Positions 35,201 to 40,519 of a DNA stretch of 64,000 nt are shown in pieces. Positions within the stretch are counted from its first letter, which is position 1, and every line of letters begins with the position of its first letter. Source of the DNA: Ahaetulla prasina (Eukaryota; Chordata; Lepidosauria; Squamata; Colubridae); NCBI RefSeq assembly GCF_028640845.1, contig NC_080543.1, positions 5,090,459 to 5,154,458 of the forward strand, read 5' to 3'. Under the pieces are notes generated by a model. That model made no database searches. It was not told the DNA's origin and saw only the letters and a program-made list of their open reading frames with translations. The position numbers and the translations under genes are program-made.

Positions 35201-37772
35201 ACACAGCAGTTCTCGCTGCCTTTATATCCTGTGGGGTGTGGCTCCGTGACTCAACACTTCCTAGGCCTGCCCCACCGCTGCTTCTGTTGTTCCCGCCTCT
35301 CCTGCCTACGAAACCTAGGGTCCAGCCAGGCCTGATTGCCATCAGCTGGGTCTGGGGGGGGTTGTCCTGGGGGGGGGACTAGAAGACCTCCACGGTCCCT
35401 TCCGGATCTGCGATTTTTCTGTGATTTTTGTCCTTGCTTCTCGTCTTTGCCAATCATACCGATTGGCAAAGACGAGAAGAGAGGTTGTGACGAAGGAGGG
35501 GTCTTTTTTCCCCATTTTCTAGGGGGTGTGGGGGTGGCTGGGGCACCCTGACACTCACAATGTGCAGACAACAACTCTCAGGGCCCATCCCTGACAAACA
35601 CCCTTGGCGCTGACTCAGGACGCCTCCAGGCTTCTCAAGGACTTCTAAATATTTACCCATCTTCCCAGACCTGCTCTGCCAAAAAAAGGGGGGGCTTAAG
35701 AGAGGGAGGGGACAGGCCTGGGGGTGTGGGAGAGACGGGGCTTGAACCTGGAGAGCTGAGATCTGGAATAACAAACAGGGGCCCAGCGGAATCAGGAATA
35801 ATACACGGGGCAGACCTGGAACAAGGTCTCAGCACTTCATCAATCCCAGAGCGATGGCGGGGGCGGGGGGTGGGGGGCTGCTCCCATAAATCTGGCTGGA
35901 TTCCTTTCCTTTCCTCCCCTTCCCGAGGAGGGGTCTGCAGTGAGAGCAGTCCCCCCCCCCCATTTTCCTTACCAGCCTTGATTGGGCCGTAAAGGATGGC
36001 TTTGGGCAAAGCAGCCCCTTGGCTGTACATTTGGGGAAAGAGAGGCAAGGGTTTGGCGGAGAAGGGGAGGGGAGAGGAAGGAGGAAGAGAAGGAAAGGAA
36101 AGGAATAGTAAAAGGAGAGGAAAGGAAAGGAAGAGAAAAAAGGAGAAAGAGAAAGAGAAGGAAAGGAAAGGAAAGGAAAGGAGAGGAGAGGAGAGGGAGG
36201 GAGGGAGGAAAGGAAAGGAAAGGAAAGGAAAGGAAAGGAAAGGAAAGGAAAGGAAGGGAAAGGAAAGGAGAGAGGAGAGGAGAGGAGAGGAGAGGAGAGG
36301 AGAGGAGAGGAGAGGAGAGGAGAGGAGAGGAGAGGAGAGGGAAGGGAAGGAGGAAGGAGGAAGGGAAGGAAGAGAAAAGAGAGGAAAGGAAAGGAGAGGA
36401 GAGGGAAGGAAAAAAAGGAAAGGAAGAGAAGAGGGAAGGGAAGGGAAGGAGAGGAAAGAAAGAGAAAAGAGGAGAGGAGAGAGAGGAGGAAGGAAGGGAA
36501 GGAAGAAGGGAAGGAAGAGAAAGAGAGGAAAGGAAAGGAGAGGAGAGGAAGGAAGGAAAGGAAAGGAAAGGAAAGGAAGAGAAAAGGAGAGGAGAGGAAG
36601 GGAAGGGAAGGAAAGGAAAGGAAAGAGGAGAGGAGAGGGAAGGGAAGGGAAGGAGAGGAAGAGAAGAGGGAAGGGAAGGAGAGGAAAGAAAGAGAAAAGA
36701 GGAGAGGAGAGGGAAGGAGAGGAGAGGGAAGGAAAGAAAAGGAAAGGAAGAAAAAAGAGGAGAGGGAAGAGAAGGGAAGGGAAAGGAAGGAAGAGAAAAG
36801 AGGAAAGGAAAGGAGAAAGGGAAGACGAAAGGGAAGGGAAGGGAAGAATCTGTATCTCCTTTATCTAATCTTGGCTAAACTTGGGGAAATGAACAGGATG
36901 AGATGAAAAGATTGCTTGGATGGGAACCCTGGAGAAACCCAGAACGGAGGGGGCTAGATTGGGAAAAGCCATTTTTAGCTGTTTCAAGTATACTTCACAG
37001 CTGCCTGCAATTACTGCAGGTTCTAGTCCCACCAGGTCCAAGGTTGACTCAGCCTTCCATCCTTTATAAGGCAGGTAAAATGAGGACCCAGATTGTTGGG
37101 GGGGCAATAAGTTGACTTTGTAAATATACAAATAGAATGAGACTATTGCCTTACACACTGTAAGCCGCCCTGAGTCTTCGGAGAAGGGTGGGATATAAAT
37201 GTAAATAAATAAAAAAAACAACAGCCCTGAATTCAACAGGAATCAAGCTTGAATTAAAGGTGACTTGACTTAAGGAGTTAAATTAAACTAACCGTCTTTG
37301 ATGTGATTGCTTATTACATCTAATCCTCAACTTAAAACCATCTGTTTAGTGACCATTTGAAGTTACAACGGCGCTGGGGGGGAAAAAAATGACTTTCTCC
37401 TTAGTTCCAGGTCGCTTCGGTCCTCGATGAGTTTCCACCCGTTGCTTCTTGTCCTGCCTTCAAGGGCTTTGGAGGATAGCTTGACTCCCTCTTCTTTGGG
37501 GCAGCCCCTCTCTGCTGCCACGAAGACTGGAAGGCTGCTATCAAAACCTTGGCCTACCCTCACTGGCTGTCGTTTCTTCTTCTTTTTTTCCCCCCAGGCA
37601 ATGTAACAAAACTTCCATCGGCAGTGACAGTTGTGACTTGATGTGCTGCGGCCGTGGCTACAATCCTTACATGGACACGGTGGTGGAGAGATGCAACTGC
37701 AAGTATCACTGGTGTTGCTACGTTACCTGCAAGAAGTGCGAGCGGACGGTTGAGAAGTACGTGTGCAAATGA
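11292..37772 (+). CDS. WNT11: WNT11 gene body, exons 2-5 of 5 (5' partial)
   Basis: This is the gene for Wnt-11, a secreted, lipid-modified cysteine-rich ligand. From family knowledge it acts mainly in non-canonical Wnt signalling (convergent extension, heart and kidney morphogenesis). Four exons are visible at 11292-11527, 13774-14051, 17077-17369 and 37598-37772. All splice junctions are AG/GT and the phases fit (2 nt missing upstream, then 1, 0, 2). The exons sum to 982 nt; with an expected 83-nt coding exon 1 the protein is 354 residues, the usual WNT11 length. There is no stop or frameshift in any exon. Exon 1, with the signal peptide, was searched for upstream and not found, so it probably lies outside the window. 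The near-identity to WNT11 of other amniotes argues against the WNT11B/WNT11R paralogue. Confidence 0.96.
11606..12388. mobile_element. TIR element 'T' (caggtagtcct...), interrupted
   Basis: Ends caggtagtccttgatttatg and gtaaattgaggactacctg are inverted copies. The interior has the family's repeated phrases (gtcactaaa, aaaaacggtc). A SINE sits inside, and a second T start at about 11757 suggests two overlapping copies. The superfamily is undetermined. Confidence 0.7.
12027..12281 (+). mobile_element. tRNA-derived SINE inside element T
   Basis: Starts tctggtggctcagactggta. It shares aacaacc on both sides (12020-12026 and 12282-12288). Same family as 10126. Confidence 0.8.
12480..12838 (+). 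mobile_element. LINE reverse-transcriptase C-terminal fragment
   Basis: One open frame includes [34 protein letters not shown] and [16 protein letters not shown]. This is the thumb/C-terminal pattern of CR1/L2/Rex-group LINEs. It lacks the catalytic core and 3' end. Confidence 0.8.
12852..13095. mobile_element. hAT-like MITE with two internal 41-bp units
   Basis: Perfect 15-bp terminal inverted repeats caggggtgaaatcca and tggatttcacccctg. Flanking 8-mers ctctgtga and ctatgtga match 7 of 8. It contains two copies of the ggatactgcaaaatc unit that is expanded 22-fold at 42.1 kb. Confidence 0.88.
13261..13731. mobile_element. WNT11: hAT-like MITE next to WNT11 exon 3
   Basis: Ends caggggtccccaat and ttggggaccgctg. 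Flanks gtctacag and gtctaccg match 7 of 8. The interior is GC-rich with cgtgcgag-like repeats and a (CA)n run. It ends 42 bp before the exon 3 acceptor boundary. Confidence 0.85.
13774..14051 (+). CDS. WNT11: WNT11 exon 3
   Basis: The exon is bounded by ctttttccag and by cag|gtaacc. It begins with the last two bases of a Gly codon and ends on a codon boundary. It encodes residues about 107-199, including [20 protein letters not shown], the cysteine cluster [23 protein letters not shown] and the end NSEVGRQ. These are core Wnt N-terminal-domain motifs. The region immediately upstream is unusual: a hAT-like MITE ends at 13731, leaving only 42 bp of non-MITE intron before the exon, with a short polypyrimidine tract. 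Confidence 0.96.
14052..14337. repeat. SINE stub and element T fragment in intron 3
   Basis: Bases 14120-14160 resemble a tRNA-SINE head (cgtgtagtgattaagctgcc). From about 14180 the sequence matches element T (caaccatcataagtacatg). T sequence resumes at 15175, after the MITE. Confidence 0.5.
14338..15166. mobile_element. hAT-like MITE hosting a solo LTR
   Basis: Ends caggggtgtaaaact and agtttgacaccctg. The 8-bp duplication ccttagag is perfect (14330-14337 and 15167-15174). Same family as 15569-15710. Confidence 0.88.
14617..15158 (+). mobile_element. Solo LTR, subfamily LTR-B
   Basis: TGTTGTGGC to GACAGAACA with a perfect acacc duplication. The acidic frame is open from the LTR start to about 14923 and is followed by a TATAAAAGG motif near 14969. 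Confidence 0.88.
15175..15534. other. Element T end and unclassified 15.3-15.5 kb segment
   Basis: Bases 15175-15260 are the end of element T. At 15325-15516 there is a 63-aa ORF between a weak acceptor-like and a donor-like site, rejected as an exon. No domain was recognised. Confidence 0.35.
15535..16170 (+). mobile_element. CR1 LINE pair, head to head, with MITE inside
   Basis: Forward CR1 occupies 15535-15995 (ggggacatgatagcagtctt, tcaaggagagaagcaactta) and is split by a MITE at 15569-15710. From 16003 to 16170 the same region recurs in reverse (gagttggaagggaccttgga). All frames are broken. Confidence 0.8.
15569..15710. mobile_element. Short hAT-like MITE in CR1
   Basis: Ends cagggatgtcaaact and agtttgacacccctg. 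Flanks agtctgga and actctgga match 7 of 8 with a one-base shift at the left end. Confidence 0.75.
16216..16879. mobile_element. MITE family 'M' with another MITE nested
   Basis: Ends catgatggtgaacctatgg and aaggttcgccatcatt. Flanks ggtcgatg and ggtctatg match 7 of 8. A second MITE at 16509-16800 lies inside. A CR1 3' end follows at 16880-16960. Confidence 0.75.
16509..16800 (-). mobile_element. hAT-like MITE (caggggtgaaatcc family), reversed
   Basis: Ends agaggtgggtttcagcagg and ttgaaacccacc. It contains two of the 41-bp units in reverse (gattttgcagta, gattttacagtatcc). Confidence 0.75.
17077..17369 (+). CDS. WNT11: WNT11 exon 4 (acylated-serine exon)
   Basis: The exon lies between cccacacag and ggacag|gtaagg. 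It begins in phase 0 and ends with two bases of an Arg codon. It encodes residues 200-297. The Wnt signature [12 protein letters not shown] is present; its Ser215 (codon at 17122-17124) is the serine that PORCN acylates with palmitoleate and that contacts Frizzled. [18 protein letters not shown] and [19 protein letters not shown] follow. All motifs are intact, which supports a functional ligand. Confidence 0.97.
17528..18549. mobile_element. hAT-like MITE hosting a solo LTR (intron 4)
   Basis: Ends aagggtgaaat and atttcaccactg. Flanks gttgtacc and tttgtact share 6 of 8 bases. The interior has repeated (A)n-gtatgacaatcag-like segments. Confidence 0.65.
17585..18118 (+). mobile_element. Solo LTR, subfamily LTR-B
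   Basis: TGTTGTGTC to GACAGAACA with a perfect aaatg duplication. The open frame (to about 17954) and downstream TATA-like gatataaaggc are as in the other B copies. Confidence 0.88.
18550..18849. other. Unclassified intron sequence
   Basis: Includes an A-rich and (AAAT)-like stretch near 18640 and an otherwise unremarkable 200 bp. No gene or named repeat is seen. Confidence 0.35.
18850..19475 (+). mobile_element. CR1 LINE 3' part
   Basis: Runs from the agccagcagtgtgcagtggc segment through gaccacacctagagtactgc to the end region gatgacctccaaggtccctt. Frames are broken by stops and indels. Confidence 0.85.
19476..19974. other. Unclassified intron sequence
   Basis: No recognisable repeat or coding domain. 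A 62-aa ORF on the - strand is not supported by anything else. Confidence 0.35.
19975..20818. mobile_element. Two truncated LTR-C copies joined back to back
   Basis: Bases 19975-20512 are LTR-C in minus orientation (its 3' end TGTTGTGACC on the + strand). Bases 20513-20818 are LTR-C in plus orientation, ending ggccttggttaccaca. Both lack their 5' half; the join lies in the promoter-side segment ggcccctcccataaggc. Confidence 0.75.
20896..21030. mobile_element. Palindromic MITE (~135 bp)
   Basis: Arms from caggggtctccaacc to ggttggagacccctg pair almost completely. Flanks gcctagac and gattagac share 6 of 8 bases. Confidence 0.85.
21045..21235 (+). mobile_element. 3' part of a tRNA-derived SINE
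   Basis: Matches the second half of the full copy at 31683-32040: gttccgtgcgcctttggc, gagatgagcaccgccccc and the tttacctttacctt tail. Confidence 0.8.
21271..21796 (-). mobile_element. Solo LTR, subfamily LTR-A
   Basis: TGTCGTGTC to GACACAACA with a perfect gcgag duplication. The minus-strand acidic frame is intact for about 100 codons, with two GS(M)PRQ-type units. Confidence 0.88.
21797..22383. other. Unclassified intron sequence
   Basis: No ORF or repeat of note; pyrimidine-rich towards 22300-22380. Confidence 0.35.
22384..22592 (-). mobile_element. Sauria-type SINE, 3' part with repeated unit
   Basis: Reverse-strand Sauria SINE features: the cctgcctttattatttt tail region, then two copies of the ggactagaactcaccatctc unit with tggcccaaagtcacc. 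Confidence 0.7.
22593..24412. repeat. 1.8-kb polypyrimidine array with a recurring anchor
   Basis: (CCTT)n blocks are separated at roughly 60-110 bp intervals by CT(CT)n and the anchor ccatccatccttatgtgtcc (about 14 occurrences). It is stop-free over 600 codons in two frames only because the repeat lacks purine-rich stops. Confidence 0.95.
24413..24768. other. WNT11: Repeat-free intron 4 segment, duplicate copy 1
   Basis: Non-repetitive DNA present twice in the window at an offset of 1875 bp (see 26288). It contains agttaatagatttatgg, tcgattaatc and the T-box half-site TCACACCT (24659-24666). It may be a regulatory element of WNT11; this is inference from motifs and context. Confidence 0.45.
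24769..24972. mobile_element. Two adjacent palindromic MITEs
   Basis: Copies at 24769-24866 and 24874-24972, both starting caggggtctccaacctt. The same pair is repeated at 26644-26849 as part of the tandem duplication. Confidence 0.8.
24982..25169. mobile_element. Element T, 5' half (copy 1)
   Basis: atagtcctcgacctacagcc to ccccattgtctttgctac. The LTR-C insertion begins directly after gctac. Confidence 0.75.
25170..25600 (-). mobile_element. LTR-C copy truncated by the duplication junction
   Basis: Matches 27048-27478 closely. It stops at ctgttcctctgcctc, where polypyrimidine sequence takes over. Only the 3' two-thirds of the LTR is present. Confidence 0.85.
25601..26287. repeat. Second polypyrimidine array
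   Basis: Same units and anchor (ccatccatccttatgtgtcc) as 22593-24412, ending in (CT)n and the ttctgcctggcagctgaac junction. It is interpreted as part of the duplicated block. Confidence 0.95.
26288..26643. other. WNT11: Repeat-free intron 4 segment, duplicate copy 2
   Basis: Near-identical to 24413-24768, with only a few substitutions. The T-box half-site is kept at 26534-26541. Confidence 0.5.
26644..26849. mobile_element. Two adjacent palindromic MITEs (copy 2)
   Basis: Duplicate of 24769-24972. The first MITE keeps its intact end gagacccctg, which is damaged in copy 1. Confidence 0.8.
26857..27878. mobile_element. Element T interrupted by LTR-C (copy 2)
   Basis: T sequence runs 26857-27047 and 27670-27878, ending cattgaggactatctgta. 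The LTR lies between gctac and gcttc. Confidence 0.75.
27048..27669 (-). mobile_element. Solo LTR, subfamily LTR-C
   Basis: On the + strand TGTTGTGACC to ACCACAACA; flanks gctac and gcttc match 4 of 5. On the - strand the frame is open from the LTR's first bases (V-V-V-R-Q-Q) for about 120 codons. It includes an acidic stretch and [13 protein letters not shown]. Confidence 0.85.
27879..28407. other. Unclassified intron sequence
   Basis: AT-rich with a short A/G-rich start and ttaacatttaacattt repeats. It may include old LINE sequence but I cannot assign it. Confidence 0.3.
28408..28665. mobile_element. hAT-like MITE remnant
   Basis: Starts aggtgggattcacataat and carries taccggttcacc; its interior resembles the 9664-9983 element (cgcatgcgcccggcc). 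The right end is poorly preserved. Confidence 0.5.
28670..28830 (+). mobile_element. L1-like LINE 3' end
   Basis: A pyrimidine-rich stretch, ttttgtatcttctttgcatg, then aaaaaaaataaataaa. This is similar in style to the L1 3' end at 62640-62770. Confidence 0.45.
28831..29219. other. Unclassified sequence and MITE stub
   Basis: Bases 28831-29130 show nothing recognisable. Bases 29130-29219 start caggggtgggcttcaaaat, a MITE end cut off by the following LINE. Confidence 0.4.
29220..30090 (+). mobile_element. L2-like LINE, 3' part with long open frame
   Basis: A 201-aa frame at 29269-29874 includes [47 protein letters not shown] and [12 protein letters not shown], which are C-terminal reverse-transcriptase hallmarks of L2/CR1 LINEs. 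The 3' end is gaaccgccttgagtccctag plus an A-rich tail. The catalytic core is absent (5' truncated). Confidence 0.9.
30091..30274. repeat. MITE M interior fragment
   Basis: The gccctccccaggctccggag and ccgataggcctgtttttcgcc phrases match 44790-44900 and 48620-48700. Confidence 0.55.
30275..31015 (-). mobile_element. LINE 'J' family, 3' part
   Basis: Reverse of the 63095-63670 copy: tcctcttaggaatggggtga, gacagtttttggttgaagat, agttctaagttttctaatcc. The family encodes [19 protein letters not shown] and [13 protein letters not shown] peptides on its sense strand; here it is frameshifted. Confidence 0.8.
31016..31105. repeat. (ATT)n microsatellite
   Basis: Two similar blocks of tgtagtttgtattattatt. 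Confidence 0.9.
31106..31324. other. MITE and element T fragments
   Basis: Bases 31195-31324 begin agatagtcctcgacctacga and match the left end of element T. Bases 31106-31194 are unclassified. Confidence 0.5.
31325..31680 (+). mobile_element. L1 LINE ORF2 C-terminal fragment
   Basis: A broken frame resembles the C-terminal 'WK..I.GFF' region of L1 ORF2 (attgacctgtcaaagaac, ggctgaaaaccatatatgga). A pyrimidine-rich 3' portion follows. Confidence 0.55.
31683..32040 (+). mobile_element. tRNA-derived SINE, near full length
   Basis: Starts with a tRNA-like head (gatggcttagtgggtaagac, A-box-like; gtggttcgaaaccctcgtg, B-box-like). It continues with ggtgggaaggtaacagggtt and caccgccccctagagtcgg and ends tttatctttacctttata. 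The remnant at 21045 is the same family. Confidence 0.85.
32066..32562. mobile_element. Element T with a small hAT-like MITE inside
   Basis: Starts caggtagccctcaatttacg and runs through the family phrases gttgttaagtgaatccggc and gtgtgaaaaacggtcat. A 101-bp MITE (cagtggtgggttgctaccgg to aaacccactattg) sits at 32287-32387. Confidence 0.75.
32563..32815. other. Unclassified sequence
   Basis: A 79-aa ORF is present (32639-32878) without recognisable domains. Confidence 0.3.
32945..33424 (+). mobile_element. L2-like LINE 3' fragment
   Basis: Begins cctgggtacttacgggaccg. It matches the 3' third of the 29220 copy and ends accgccctgagtccttcggg followed by (AAAT)n. Confidence 0.85.
33514..33650. mobile_element. 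137-bp hAT-like MITE with perfect 8-bp TSD
   Basis: Perfect 15-bp inverted ends cagtggtgggattca and tgaatcccaccactg. The TSD ggtgaggt is exact on both sides (33506-33513, 33651-33658). It lies inside the LINE J copy, so it is younger than that LINE. Confidence 0.93.
34125..34755 (+). mobile_element. CR1 LINE 3' part split by MITE M
   Basis: CR1 34125-34317 (actaatcaaggagagaagca) resumes at 34677 as gtatagggtttcctgcctga and ends with the gttattctatg tail. Confidence 0.82.
34318..34676. mobile_element. MITE family M
   Basis: Starts ccatgatggcgaatctatgg and ends aggttaactatcactg. Flanks gtatagag and gtataggg match 7 of 8. The interior is rich in tgcatggggg repeats. Confidence 0.78.
34830..35027. 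repeat. MITE fragment (caggggtgaaatcc family)
   Basis: agaggtgggtttcaacagg to tcgggaggaaatg, matching 16509-16680 and then cut off. A short tRNA-like gccattgagccacctag stretch follows. Confidence 0.6.
35028..35375 (-). mobile_element. LTR-B fragment, 5' truncated
   Basis: Reverse complement of the LTR-B 3' two-thirds: it begins TGTTCTGTCC on the + strand and includes the inverted TATAAAAGG region (ctttatatcctgtggggtg). The LTR 5' end is missing. Confidence 0.8.
35376..36059. other. Mostly unclassified intron 4 sequence with a perfect hairpin
   Basis: A CR1 3'-end scrap lies at 35378-35415. A perfect 19-bp inverted repeat with a 5-bp loop lies at 35437-35479. The remainder is G/C-run-rich with no supported gene. 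Confidence 0.4.
36060..36850. repeat. Purine-only (GGAGA/GGAAA)n tract
   Basis: About 790 bp of nearly pure A/G on the + strand, dominated by GGAAA and GGAGA pentamers. ORFs of nearly 300 aa across it are artefacts. Confidence 0.95.
36990..37215 (+). mobile_element. tRNA-derived SINE
   Basis: Same family as 10126: attactgcaggttctagtccc (B-box-like) and the ccgccctgagtcttcggaga tail. The head is partly lost. Confidence 0.8.
37310..37520 (-). repeat. Element T scrap and CR1 fragment before exon 5
   Basis: Bases 37310-37380 match the T right end. Bases 37400-37515 are reverse CR1 (gtttccacccgttgcttctt, gacgccctc-like cttgactccctcttctttgg). Confidence 0.65.
37598..37772 (+). CDS. WNT11: WNT11 exon 5, C-terminal cysteine-rich domain and stop
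   Basis: The acceptor is cttttttccccccag. The first base completes the split Arg codon, and the exon then reads QCNKTS, the [15 protein letters not shown] block and [14 protein letters not shown], ending VEKYVCK with TGA at 37770-37772. N300 (NKT) is a third predicted glycosylation site. The dense cysteines form the Wnt C-terminal 'index finger' domain that binds Frizzled. The preceding intron is about 20.2 kb and nearly all repeats; a CR1 fragment ends about 80 bp upstream. Confidence 0.97.
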
Positions 37773-38233
37773 AGCGTCTTGTCCACGCCTCTCCGCTGCT
37801 TCCCCCCCGCCCGCCCCGCCCCTCCACGGGACCCTCAAAAAGAAGGAGGGAGGGGGAGAAAACGCAAACTGCCTTACGAAGGAAATCTGGGTTTAATCCA
37901 AAGAAACCGGCCCCTGATCTTCGGCCAACAGAGATTGTCTCCTTCGAGGATCTTTTCGAACAATCGCTCGCCGTCGACGATTTCAACGCCGGCTCGTGAG
38001 AACTCTGAAAGCGAGGACTTTGAACTGACTCGAGAAGGCGCTGTCGTTTGTGAGAAATCTCGGTCAGGGAAACGAGGAATCGTGGGTTTGATCACGGCCA
38101 CCCCACCTTCGCCCTTTGGGATCTCGACTGTCGGTGGTCTTGTGTGGGTTAACTCATAACGTGTTTGGGGGAATCGAAAACACCTTTTCCTAAAATGCAT
38201 GCCCCTGACGCAGTAATAAAGGGCACAACCTAT
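37773..38233 (+). other. WNT11: WNT11 3' UTR (proposed)
   Basis: This is 461 bp of non-repetitive sequence directly after the stop codon, beginning with a C/G-rich stretch. It ends where LTR material starts. The only good poly(A) signal in it is AATAAA at 38215-38220, so the mature 3' end is proposed at about 38231-38240. Sequence beyond the two solo LTRs, from 39455, may be the old continuation of the UTR or its flank. The extent is inferred; no transcript evidence is available. Confidence 0.6.
38215..38220 (+). promoter_or_regulatory. WNT11: Candidate WNT11 poly(A) signal
   Basis: AATAAA lies 443 nt after the stop codon. A solo LTR begins 13 bp downstream at 38234, inside the usual 10-30 nt cleavage window. 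The downstream GU-rich element, if used, would therefore have to come from LTR sequence. Confidence 0.5.
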
Positions 38234-38870
38234 TGTCGTGTCCCACTCCTCCGCTGACGGCCGGGTCAGGGAAATCCGAATCAGGCGTGCCTCTGCAGCT
38301 CTGCCCAAAGTCCTAGCAAAGTCCTCAAGGCAGGCAGGCAGACCAGAAAGTGACTTCAGCAAGATATGTTTAGACTTTGCCTGACTCAGAGAATGCCAGA
38401 AAGCAGATCCTTTATATAGGCCATGGGGTGTGGCTCCATGACTCAGCACTTATCCAGGCCTGCCCCTCCCTTCCTTCTGACGCTGCCGCCTATCAATTCT
38501 TCTGACGCGAGGGTCACTCCAGTCGGCAGCTGTTGGTAATTGACCTCCCTCAGGCTCACATGCTGTGGGGGAGGGGGAGGGGTCTAGTTGCTCCGTTTGC
38601 CTGGGCATGGAGCCAGGGCTGGGGCCGGGAGGTGCTTCCTCCTCCTCAGCCTGTCTGGGCATGGAGCCAGGGCTGGGGCCGGGAGGTGCTTCCTCCTCCT
38701 CAGCCTGTCTGGGCATGGAGCCAGGGCTGGGGCCGGGAGGTGCTTCCTCCTCCTCAGCCTGTCTGGGCATGGAACCAGGGCTGGGGCCGGGAGGCATACT
38801 AGGACATTCCTCAGCGTTCGGAAGCAGATAAGAAGGCCCCGGCTGCGGTGAGAGCGGGCAAGACACAACA
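38234..38870 (-). mobile_element. Solo LTR-A at the WNT11 poly(A) site
   Basis: TGTCGTGTC to GACACAACA with cctat on both sides (38229-38233, 38871-38875). It is longer than the other A copies because the 54-bp unit encoding an 18-residue Glu/Pro/Gly segment is present in four GSMPRQ-type repeats rather than two. The minus-strand frame stays open for about 138 codons. Confidence 0.9.
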
Positions 38871-38875
38871 CCTAT

Positions 38876-39449
38876 TGTTGTGACCTAGGCTCCCTTAACA
38901 AGCCGGAGGCAGGAATTGGTCCCAGAAAAACTTCTTCTATTTACACAGCTGCGAATTCCGCGTTCATTCACAGTCAGCAAAGTTTGTCCAAACAGTTTTT
39001 CAAAGGAATATTTCTCAAGCACAGACCTCGTCTCGCTTGGCGAGCTGCCACGTAACTGGTTTCCAACCGCAGTACGAGGCAAAACTAGGCGCAGAGTCTC
39101 TCAGAGTCGCGGGACGAACCGAATTGTTTCCTGCGAAAGCCCCCCTCCCCGTTCTCTCCTCTTGTGTTTCCTGTGGGAGGGGCCAATCACCTCCAAGGTG
39201 TGGCTTTACTCCCGAGTCGACCCTGCTTTCTGAATTTGTTCTTGTCTTCTGGCAGCTCTGCGCATGCGCACACTGGGAACAGGCCCCAGCTGCTCCTCTG
39301 CCTTGCTGTTGTCTATCTCCCGCTCTGCTTCCGACGCAGAGCCCTCGTCCGAGCTTTCCCCAGCCCCCAGGACTGGCCCAAGTTCCTCCCCAACCTCCTC
39401 ACTCTCCGACTCTGCTGCCAACTCCACTGGCCACCAGCGGGCCACAACA
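38876..39449 (-). mobile_element. Solo LTR-C variant stacked on LTR-A
   Basis: TGTTGTGACC to GCCACAACA, flanked by cctat at 38871-38875 and 39450-39454. The minus-strand frame includes an acidic stretch and [12 protein letters not shown]. Confidence 0.88.
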
Positions 39450-40138
39450 CCTATAGAATGATGTTCGGTTCTCCCCCACTCAAAAAAAGTTTGTTGAACT
39501 TTTTCCACCCTGGAATGGCTTATCTTCTAGCTTTGTTTCTCTTCATCCTTGAAACAACATCTCCATTCTTCCCCGTCTGGTTTTTTCCCCCTTAAAACTG
39601 GCAGCATTGCTTGGAAAGACCAAATGAAAATGCCCAATCCTTAAAATGTTCTGTTTGGTTGTATGTGTTTGTTTTTTTTAAATTCTTGCCAACATTTGAT
39701 TTTTGCTGGAAAACTCTTCCCCCTCCTTTTGTGTTCCTCATATCCGGTGATTTTGCATATGAAAGAGGCTGCAGAGACAGAGGGTATGGCTATTTTTTTT
39801 TTGGGAAGGAGGGGATCAGAGAAACTTCTGGACTTTGGAGACTATGTGGTGGGCGCGCTCACAATATGGCTGATGTTACAGACCGAGGCCGGTTTCCCGT
39901 CTGATCAAGGACCTTCACTTCTGTTTTTGGTGAAATCTTTTTTTCAAGGGGCTTCAAAGCTTTATGGCAAATAAATATGATGCTAAAGGCTGTGGATTCG
40001 CTCCGCAGCTGACCAGCTGTTTGGCTCCTTTCATTTATTAAAAAATAATCCTTTTTAAAAAAAAAAACCAGGAAAAAAATCCATGGATAATCACATTGGT
40101 AATGCTTCCTGTGTCTCCTGCCACAATGAAATTGGCAT
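39450..40138. other. WNT11 3' flank or displaced 3' UTR
   Basis: Non-repetitive sequence resuming after the LTR pair. It has an AAATAAAT at about 39970 but no gene. Before the LTR insertions it was contiguous with the proposed UTR. Confidence 0.4.
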
Positions 40139-40490
40139 TCTTGGTGGTCTCTGAGCTTGGCTGTTTTCTTGTAAACGTCTCACGACCCAACTAGGTAATG
40201 CCATCAGTGCTAGAAGGGAGTAGGATTGTTTGAGGAAGAGAAGGAGGAGGAGAACTGTGGGAGTCCTTGGAGCTCTCTGAGCTTAGGTGGTTTTCTTGCA
40301 GACGTTTCATGACCCAAAGTAGGTAACATCATCATTTCTAGTGATGTTGTGATGACGCTAACACTGATGGTGTTACCTACTTTGGTAATGAAACGTCGGC
40401 AAGAAAACAGCCAAGCTCCGAGAGAACTAAGGACCCCTCATTTGAACCCCGAGGTTCAAATATTTTCCTTTATTGGTCTCTTGTTACATC
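40139..40490. repeat. Repeat 'Q', inverted copies
   Basis: Two reverse copies (ttcttgtaaacgtctcacga; ttcttgcagacgtttcatga) precede one forward copy (taatgaaacgtcggcaagaaa). The family recurs in tandem at 51.8-52.2 kb. Confidence 0.65.
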
Positions 40491-40519
40491 TAGCCATGGA
40501 TCCAGGTAGTACAGAAAAG

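Noticed and set aside
36060..36850. Lys/Glu/Arg/Gly-rich ORFs of nearly 300 codons
   Set aside because: These come from the purine-only microsatellite; all + strand frames are open for compositional reasons.
11292..37772. Identification as WNT11B/WNT11R instead of WNT11
   Set aside because: Exon peptides match WNT11 almost residue for residue from memory ([10 protein letters not shown] start, [15 protein letters not shown], 354-residue total). A tree with both paralogues would settle it.
38234..39449. The two stacked LTRs as the two ends of one provirus
   Set aside because: They belong to different subfamilies, are separated only by the 5-bp duplication and have no internal sequence, so two events fit better.
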